Assembly (NCBI GenBank): GCA_028291305.1
Contig: JAQGII010000464.1
Coordinates: forward strand, 1 to 10,827
Reading direction: 5' to 3'
DNA: 10,827 nucleotides
From: Caulobacteraceae bacterium
Lineage (GTDB): Bacteria > Pseudomonadota > Alphaproteobacteria > Caulobacterales > Caulobacteraceae
A model generated the notes under the pieces. That model saw only the letters and a program-made list of their open reading frames with translations. It had not been told where the DNA came from and made no database searches. Of the stretch, positions 6,662 through 10,827 are shown piece by piece. How positions within the stretch are numbered: the stretch's first letter is position 1; each line of letters begins with the position of its first letter. The position numbers and the translations under genes were made by a program.

Positions 6662-7867
6662 CTACGCGGGGCTTGGGCCTGCGGGCCTTGGACCCAGGGC
6701 GGTCGCATGCGTGGCGGCGTTCTGGACCAGGCCGCGCTGCCCGAACGCGGCGATCAGCAGCTGGCAGTCGCGCGGGCCGGCAACGAAATAATCGACCGGG
6801 GCGCGGGCGGCCTGCTCGGCCAGGGCGGTGTAGGCCTGCGGCGTGAGCTCCTCCAGGAAACGCTCGAGTTCCTGTTCGGGATCGTCGAGGACGACCCCCA
6901 GCGACCGGCCTTCCAGCCAGCGGCTGGTCTCGCACCCGCGCCGGGCGATCGCCGGCACGCCGAACCGTCCGCCCTCATAGAGACGGTTGGGCAACAGCCA
7001 GCGTGAATTGCCCTCGTTCTGGAAGTAGTCGATCGCCCAGTTGAAATGGGTGCGGGCGTACATGCCCTGCAGGTCGCGGGGCCGATAGGCGCCGACGAAG
7101 GAGACGTTGGCAAGGTCGCCGATCAGCGAGTCGAAGTCGTCGAACTCCGTGTAGGAAGGCCGGCCGCGGATATCGACCTGCAGCAGGTCCGGCCGCCGGC
7201 GGGCCAGGCCCGTCAGGATATCCAGGCTGCGCCTGCAGCGGATCATGCCGAACCATCCGATCCGCCACGGCCGACCCGCGGGCGGGCGGGCCGAGCGCTC
7301 CGTTCGGTTGTCGGCGGAGGACGGCAGGGCCTTGTTTTCCACGACCAGGGTCGCCAGGCGCGGCCGCGACGACGTCCGCTGCAACGGCTCGAAATACTCC
7401 CTGACGAAGGCCTCCGAAGAGACGATCAACAGGTCGCTGGCCTCCAGGAGGCCGCCTTCCAGCAGGCGCAACGCGCGCCCCGCCAGGGACGGGCTCAGCA
7501 TCAGTCCGTGCACGTCCAGACATTCGTAGGCCAGCCGCGCGCGGGGGGCGTGCAGGCGCCGGGCGGCGGCGGCGAGGACGAGCACTTCGAGGTTGCGGGC
7601 CAGCACCACATCGACGCCGGCCAGGCGCCTGCGCCAGGCCGGCGCGCGGAACAGGTTGGATGCCACCGACCCGGCGCGCTTCAGCAACTGCGCATCGGCC
7701 GTGCGGCCCAGGTCGACGACGGGCACGCCGGCCACTTCCACGATGGGCTCCGCGGTGCGCCGGAAACCGAACAGGACCACCACTTCGGCCCCGCCGGCGG
7801 CCAGCATGCGGATACGCTTGGCGACGGTCGCGTCGCTCAGATCGTGGACAAAATAAGCGATGCGCAC
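6662..7867 (-). CDS. GT-B fold glycosyltransferase (GT4-like, possibly ExoL-related)
   Basis: Reading leftward from GTG 7867, a 401-residue cytosolic glycosyltransferase. The N-terminus RIAYFVHDLSDATVAKRIRM followed by AAGGAEVVVLFGFRR looks like the first Rossmann strand and helix of GT-B enzymes and resembles what I recall of ExoL-type succinoglycan transferases (from memory, unaligned). The C-terminal donor-sugar domain has IGWFGMIRCRRSLDIL and, near residue 298, PNRLYEGGRFGVPAIARR. The latter is the GT4-like nucleotide-sugar site (family pattern PNKLYEYxxxGxPVI), with Glu298 as the conserved acid. GTG is supported by GGGAG 6 nt upstream; an in-frame ATG at 7945 would add 26 unrelated-looking residues. 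It is convergent with prsE and divergent from exoM, so it is transcribed apart from the other sugar genes. It probably adds one sugar to the lipid-linked repeat unit; donor and linkage cannot be told. Confidence 0.8.
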   Translation of the reverse strand: MRIAYFVHDLSDATVAKRIRMLAAGGAEVVVLFGFRRTAEPIVEVAGVPVVDLGRTADAQLLKRAGSVASNLFRAPAWRRRLAGVDVVLARNLEVLVLAAAARRLHAPRARLAYECLDVHGLMLSPSLAGRALRLLEGGLLEASDLLIVSSEAFVREYFEPLQRTSSRPRLATLVVENKALPSSADNRTERSARPPAGRPWRIGWFGMIRCRRSLDILTGLARRRPDLLQVDIRGRPSYTEFDDFDSLIGDLANVSFVGAYRPRDLQGMYARTHFNWAIDYFQNEGNSRWLLPNRLYEGGRFGVPAIARRGCETSRWLEGRSLGVVLDDPEQELERFLEELTPQAYTALAEQAARAPVDYFVAGPRDCQLLIAAFGQRGLVQNAATHATALGPRPAGPSPA

Positions 7868-8049
7868 ATGCCTCTCCCGGACTGCGGACCCCGGGCCTCT
7901 CAGCCCCGCGACCTTCAACGCATATCGCGACGCTTGGCGCCGCACAGCTTGGCTTTTTTGGCGTGTTGCGTCGCAAAAAGGTTACGGGGAGCCAAGGCCA
8001 CGCTGCCGCGTTTCCAGTCGCAGGGAGCAGACGGAGGCGACGGCGCACC
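7868..8049. promoter_or_regulatory. Divergent promoter region between the two glycosyltransferase genes
   Basis: 182 bp separate the divergent starts, so both promoters should lie here. Visible structure: an inverted repeat GCGACGC (7927-7933) / GCGTCGC (7968-7974), and between its arms a direct repeat GCTTGGC at 7932-7938 and 7947-7953 with a T-run following. A related GCCAAG sits at 7991-7996. No clear -35/-10 pair was found on either strand. A GGAGG at about 8035 is the nearest ribosome site to the exoM ATG but is about 12 nt away. Confidence 0.4.
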
Positions 8050-8988
8050 ATGGATCCAGCGCAAGGCGAGGCTGCCGGACAGGGCGATCCGAAGGCCTCG
8101 GTCGATATCTGCATATGCACCTACCGGCGTGAAAGCCTGGCGCAATCGCTTGTCTCCATCGCGGACCAGACCGGACTGGACGGCCGCAAGGTCCGGGTCA
8201 TCGTGGCGGACAACGACGAGCATCCGACCGCGGAGTCGAGCATCCGCCGGATGGGCGAAGCGGTGGGCCTGACCCTGGTCTATCGCCACGCGCCGGCGCG
8301 CAACATCTCGATCGCCCGCAACGCCTGCCTGGACGCCGCCTCGGCGGATTGGATCGCCTGTATCGACGACGACGAGGTCGCCGGGTCCCGCTGGCTTGCC
8401 TGCATGCTGGCCGAAGCGGAGCAGGGCGGCTGGGACGCGGTGCTCGGCCCGGTCAAGGCGGTGTATCCGCCGGACGCGCCCGGCTGGATGCGCAGCGGCG
8501 ATTTCCATTCCACGCGGCCGGTCGTCCTGAACGGCAGCATCGAGACCGGCTATTCGGGAAACGCGCTGATGCGGCGGGCGCTGATCGAGCGCGCCGGCCT
8601 GCGCTTCGACCCGAGGTTCGGTCGGACCGGCGGGGAGGACGTCGATTTCTTCTATCGGCTGCGCGACGCGGGCGGGCGGATCGGCTTCGCCCCGGACGCC
8701 TGGGTCGAGGAACCGGTGTCGGACGCGCGCGCCAGGTTGGGCTGGCTGGTTGTCCGCACGTTCCGGTCGGGCCAGACCTATGGGACGCGACTGGCCCGAA
8801 CCCGGCCGGGCCCCACCAACCGCGCCTGGCAGGCGTGCCTGGCGACGGTCAAGGCCGTGGCGTGCGGATCCGCCGCCCTGGCGACCCTGGCCAAGCCGAC
8901 GACCCGCAATCGCTTCATCACCCGCGGCGCCTTGCACCTGGGCGTACTCGCGCGGTTGGTCGGCCTTACCGAAATCGAGACCTATTGA
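8050..8988 (+). CDS. exoM: ExoM-like family 2 glycosyltransferase (succinoglycan-type)
   Basis: A 312-residue GT-A, family 2 enzyme. It opens with VDICICTYRR (residues 18-27), the GT2 nucleotide-binding strand. VIVADND follows, then the metal-binding Asp cluster DDD at 106-108, the stretch WMRSGDFHSTRPV, and GGED at 194-197 with the likely catalytic base. The stretches LGPVKAVYPPDAPGWMRSGD, FRSGQTYG and the C-terminal RNRF...EIETY match my memory of rhizobial ExoM closely enough to name it, though no alignment could be run. ExoM adds a beta-1,4-linked glucose to the lipid-linked succinoglycan oligosaccharide at the cytoplasmic face. The length is about that of ExoM. ATG 8050 is the only good start, although GGAGG lies rather far upstream (12 nt). 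Acyltransferase 2 follows after 14 bp, so they are likely co-transcribed. The acceptor here may differ from true succinoglycan. Confidence 0.85.
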   Translation: MDPAQGEAAGQGDPKASVDICICTYRRESLAQSLVSIADQTGLDGRKVRVIVADNDEHPTAESSIRRMGEAVGLTLVYRHAPARNISIARNACLDAASADWIACIDDDEVAGSRWLACMLAEAEQGGWDAVLGPVKAVYPPDAPGWMRSGDFHSTRPVVLNGSIETGYSGNALMRRALIERAGLRFDPRFGRTGGEDVDFFYRLRDAGGRIGFAPDAWVEEPVSDARARLGWLVVRTFRSGQTYGTRLARTRPGPTNRAWQACLATVKAVACGSAALATLAKPTTRNRFITRGALHLGVLARLVGLTEIETY

Positions 8989-9002
8989 ACCGGCCAGTCC
9001 CG

Positions 9003-10151
9003 ATGCGCGCAGACGTCACGGCCGGCTCCGAGGCCGACCCCTTCCTGCCCGATCCCCCGGCCGAGCCGGCGCCGAGAGCGGCGTTGTGGAACATCCAGGC
9101 GTTGCGCGCCCTGGCGGCGCTGATGGTCGTCTTCGTCCACATCCAGGCGCTCGCGGTGATGGCGGGCCTGTCTGCGGGCGTGTTCGAATTCGGCAATGCC
9201 GGCGTCGACATCTTCTTCGTCATCAGCGGCTTCATCATGGTCTTCACGACCGCCCGCCGCCCGATGGGCTCCATCGCCTTCCTGCTGGCGCGGCTACAGC
9301 GCATCGCGCCGCTGTACTGGAGCATCACCCTGGCGGTGTTCGCGGTGGCGATCCTGGCGCCGCAATTGTTGCAGACCACCAGGCCGGATTCCCAGCACCT
9401 GCTGGCTTCGCTCCTGTTTCTCCCGTTCCAGCGCACCGACGGCAGCACCAGGCCCGTGGTGTTCGTCGGCTGGACGCTGAACTACGAGATGGCCTTCTAC
9501 GTTTTGTTCGCCATGGGGTTGATGCTGCGCCGGCGAGCCATGGGCGTCCTGCTGGCCTTTGGGGCGCTGCTGGCCCTGGTGGTGTGGGGGCAATGGGCGC
9601 GGCCGACCAGCGCGGCGGGGGCCTTCTATTCGACGCCGATGATCCTGGAGTTCGGATTGGGCATGCTGCTGGGGCTGGCCTGGCCGCGCATGACCTTCAG
9701 CCGGTCGGCGGCGATGCTTCTCGGCCTGGCCGGAGCCGGGGCCTTCCTGTTCATCCTGGCGGCCCCCGCCCTGTTCCCGAACGGCGAAAGGTTCCTGAGC
9801 TTCGGCCTTCCCGCCTTCCTGATATTGACGGCCGCCCTGGCCCTCGAACAGGCCGGCTTCAGCCTGGCCTGGCCATGGGTCCGCAGGCTGGGCAACGCCA
9901 GCTACGCCATCTACCTGAGCCATTTCTTCGTCGCCCAGGCCGTCATCCTGGCGGCCAGGAAGCTGGCCTTGCACGGGCCCGGCCCGGCGTTGGGCCTCGG
10001 GCTGCTGACCTTCGCCGGGGTGGCGGCCGTGGGCCTCGGGCTGCACTACGGGCTGGAGCAGCCCATGGATGCGGCGCTGCGCGCCCTGGGACGCGACCGC
10101 GCGCACAAAGCCCGCCAGCTGGCTGTCCCGGCAAATCCCTATTCCAGCTGA
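9003..10151 (+). CDS. Acyltransferase-3 family membrane O-acyltransferase (ExoZ-like), copy 2
   Basis: This 382-residue inner membrane protein is a paralogue of the enzyme at 661-1776. It begins with a proline/alanine-rich tail of about 27 residues. The family motifs follow: R-x10-H at R35/H46 (LRALAALMVVFVH), GVDIFFVISGFIM (about 67-79), RLQRIAPLYW, GWTLNYEMAFY, and LGNASYAIYLSHFF near the C-terminus. The latter half is a series of hydrophobic helices. The expected reaction is transfer of an acyl group, most often acetyl, to a sugar of the lipid-linked unit or polymer. It starts 14 bp after exoM with only a weak ribosome site, so it may depend on coupling to exoM. The core DNA around GVDIFFVISGFIM is nearly identical to copy 1 (38 of 39 bases). 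Two such enzymes in one locus suggest two acyl modifications; which sugar each uses is unknown. Confidence 0.87.
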   Translation: MRADVTAGSEADPFLPDPPAEPAPRAALWNIQALRALAALMVVFVHIQALAVMAGLSAGVFEFGNAGVDIFFVISGFIMVFTTARRPMGSIAFLLARLQRIAPLYWSITLAVFAVAILAPQLLQTTRPDSQHLLASLLFLPFQRTDGSTRPVVFVGWTLNYEMAFYVLFAMGLMLRRRAMGVLLAFGALLALVVWGQWARPTSAAGAFYSTPMILEFGLGMLLGLAWPRMTFSRSAAMLLGLAGAGAFLFILAAPALFPNGERFLSFGLPAFLILTAALALEQAGFSLAWPWVRRLGNASYAIYLSHFFVAQAVILAARKLALHGPGPALGLGLLTFAGVAAVGLGLHYGLEQPMDAALRALGRDRAHKARQLAVPANPYSS

Positions 10152-10153
10152 GC

Positions 10154-10201
10154 TTCACCGTAACCTAGGGTTGAATACCCAGAATTCTCGTCTCCGGTGA
10201 A
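10154..10201. repeat. Inverted repeat after acyltransferase 2, possible weak terminator
   Basis: TTCACCG (10154-10160) and CGGTGAA (10195-10201) are perfect 7-bp arms, with a smaller GGGT/ACCC stem (10168-10171, 10177-10180) in the loop. It starts 2 bp after the stop codon. The loop is long and no T-tract follows, so it may end or stabilise the exoM-acyltransferase transcript, or be part of the regulatory gap. Confidence 0.25.
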
Positions 10202-10260
10202 AGCAAACGTTGCTGTAGCCTGCCCAATTGCCGCAGAGCGTTGCAGTAGAGTCCGCGATA

Positions 10261-10307
10261 AATATACGGCAGAGCTGCATTTTAACCGAAAATTTACGGC
10301 AAAGCTG
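10261..10307. repeat. Two 17-bp direct repeats, 30 bp apart, upstream of the sugar transferase
   Basis: AATATACGGCAGAGCTG (10261-10277) and AATTTACGGCAAAGCTG (10291-10307) agree at 15 of 17 positions, with a period of 30 bp, about three helical turns. A degenerate third copy (AATTGCCGCAGAGC) lies near 10226. Repeated sites on one face of the helix suggest an operator for a cooperatively binding regulator. The gap is visibly AT-richer than the flanking genes. Confidence 0.4.
10282..10296 (+). promoter_or_regulatory. CtrA-like box (TTAA-N7-TTTA)
   Basis: TTAA CCGAAAA TTTA differs by one base from the CtrA consensus TTAA-N7-TTAA of alphaproteobacteria. It lies between the two direct repeats, 66 bp before the sugar transferase start used here. 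If functional it would tie EPS initiation to the cell cycle. Near matches occur by chance in AT-rich gaps, so this is a candidate only. Confidence 0.28.
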
Positions 10308-10362
10308 GAACTGCAAGGCCTGTTAAGCGCTGATCCCGTGCAATTTCATGGGTTGGCCGGCT

Positions 10363-10827
10363 ATGGTGAACGTTACCTACGCGAGGAAATTTTCATCTAC
10401 GCCAATGGCGGCGGCCAAGGCCCAGGCGACACCGGTTGTTGCTCTGAACTTATCGCTGAACATTGTTCTCGCGCTGGTCGCGCTGGTGTTTTTCCTGCCG
10501 CTGATGGTGTTCGTCGCGTTGGCGGTGTGGAGCCAGGACCGTGGACCGATATTCTTCGCCCATAAGCGCATCGGCCAGGGCGGACGGTCGTTTCCCTGCC
10601 TGAAGTTCCGCAGCATGGCGATCGACGCCCAGGAACGCCTCGAGGAGCTCCTGGCGCGCGATCCTGAGGCGCGCGCCGAGTGGGAGCGTGACCACAAGCT
10701 GCGCAACGATCCGCGCGTCACCCAGCTGGGCCTGTTCCTGCGCAAGTCCAGCCTCGACGAGCTGCCCCAGCTGTTCAACGTGGTCGCCGGATCCATGTCG
10801 CTCGTCGGACCGCGGCCGCCGCTGCCC
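10363..10827 (+). CDS. exoY: Undecaprenyl-phosphate sugar transferase (ExoY-like), 3' end outside the window
   Basis: 155 residues are visible of a bacterial sugar transferase, a monotopic phosphoglycosyl transferase. This enzyme moves sugar-1-phosphate (galactose or glucose in EPS systems) from the UDP-sugar to undecaprenyl phosphate, the first step of repeat-unit synthesis. One hydrophobic membrane segment (about residues 26-48) is followed by GPIFFAHKRIGQGG, FPCLKFRSM, LGLFLRKSSLDELPQLFNV with the catalytic Asp-Glu pair at 132-133, and SLVGPRPPLP at the window edge. There is no long multi-helix N-terminal domain, so it is of the short ExoY rather than the WcaJ type. The start is uncertain: ATG 10363 was chosen, ATG 10348 and ATG 10405 are in frame, and none has a good ribosome site. 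It is probably transcribed from its own promoter in the 211-bp gap upstream. Family is certain; the sugar is not known. Confidence 0.88.
   Translation, partial: MVNVTYARKFSSTPMAAAKAQATPVVALNLSLNIVLALVALVFFLPLMVFVALAVWSQDRGPIFFAHKRIGQGGRSFPCLKFRSMAIDAQERLEELLARDPEARAEWERDHKLRNDPRVTQLGLFLRKSSLDELPQLFNVVAGSMSLVGPRPPLP

Noticed and set aside
6655..6700. Bidirectional terminator between prsE and the convergent glycosyltransferase gene
   Set aside because: Only GC-rich runs with no clean stem-loop and no T-tract were found near the two stop codons.
3544..6708. Open reading frame of 1054 codons on the minus strand, across prsD and prsE
   Set aside because: It lies opposite two complete, well-conserved genes. 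Its Gln/Gly/Arg/His/Asp-rich translation has no domain pattern and is the usual antisense product of GC-rich codon bias.
3960..6791. 943-codon plus-strand frame overlapping prsD, prsE and the start of the next gene
   Set aside because: It is rich in Arg, Pro and Gly, spans two clear genes in another frame, and has no recognisable motif.
7954..7979. T6 ... A5 hairpin in the divergent gap as an intrinsic terminator
   Set aside because: Beyond the T/A runs the inner bases do not pair, so no stable stem forms.
10197..10565. 122-codon frame from GTG 10197 through the gap into the sugar transferase
   Set aside because: It has no ribosome site, and its second half is out of frame with the clearly real sugar transferase. 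The open stretch in the gap overlaps the direct repeats, whose 30-bp period is a multiple of 3, so the similar peptide segments follow from them.

Overview
The window is GC-rich DNA whose protein families point to an alphaproteobacterium, probably close to Caulobacter/Phenylobacterium or the rhizobia. The taxonomic call is inference from family resemblance, base composition and the rarely used GTG/TTG starts. It is a piece of an exopolysaccharide (EPS) locus of succinoglycan type. It carries an initiating sugar transferase (ExoY-like), an ExoM-like glycosyltransferase, a second glycosyltransferase on the other strand (possibly ExoL-like), a Wzx/ExoT-type flippase and two ExoZ-like O-acyltransferases. 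Embedded in it are the three parts of a type I secretion system: a TolC-type outer membrane protein, a PrsD-type ABC exporter and a PrsE-type adaptor.

Layout. 1-509 (-): N-terminal third of a TolC-family protein, running off the left edge. 510-660: divergent intergenic region with a three-part repeat that reads as terminator plus anti-terminator toward tolC. 661-1776 (+): membrane O-acyltransferase 1, followed after 37 bp by a flippase (1814-3271). 3272-3442: AT-richer regulatory gap with two small inverted repeats. 3443-3538: a 31-codon small ORF whose stop overlaps the TTG start of prsD (3535-5271), then prsE (5281-6654). 6662-7867 (-): GT-B type glycosyltransferase, convergent with prsE. 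7868-8049: divergent promoter region. 8050-8988 (+): exoM-like glycosyltransferase, then acyltransferase 2 (9003-10151). 10152-10362: AT-rich regulatory gap with a 30-bp-period direct repeat and a CtrA-like box. 10363 to the right edge (+): partial ExoY-type sugar transferase.

How the genes fit together. The sugar transferase loads the first sugar on undecaprenyl phosphate. ExoM and the minus-strand transferase would extend the chain, the acyltransferases decorate it, and the flippase moves the finished repeat unit across the inner membrane. No polymerase (Wzy/ExoQ), co-polymerase (Wzc/ExoP) or Wza-like exporter is visible here. PrsD/PrsE with TolC would export a protein, and in rhizobia the equivalent PrsDE secretes EPS-trimming glycanases. 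No RTX substrate lies in the window.

No tRNA, rRNA, CRISPR array, insertion sequence or phage gene was seen. The most interesting non-coding signal is the tolC leader repeat at 616-659. The most interesting coding one is the small ORF coupled to prsD.
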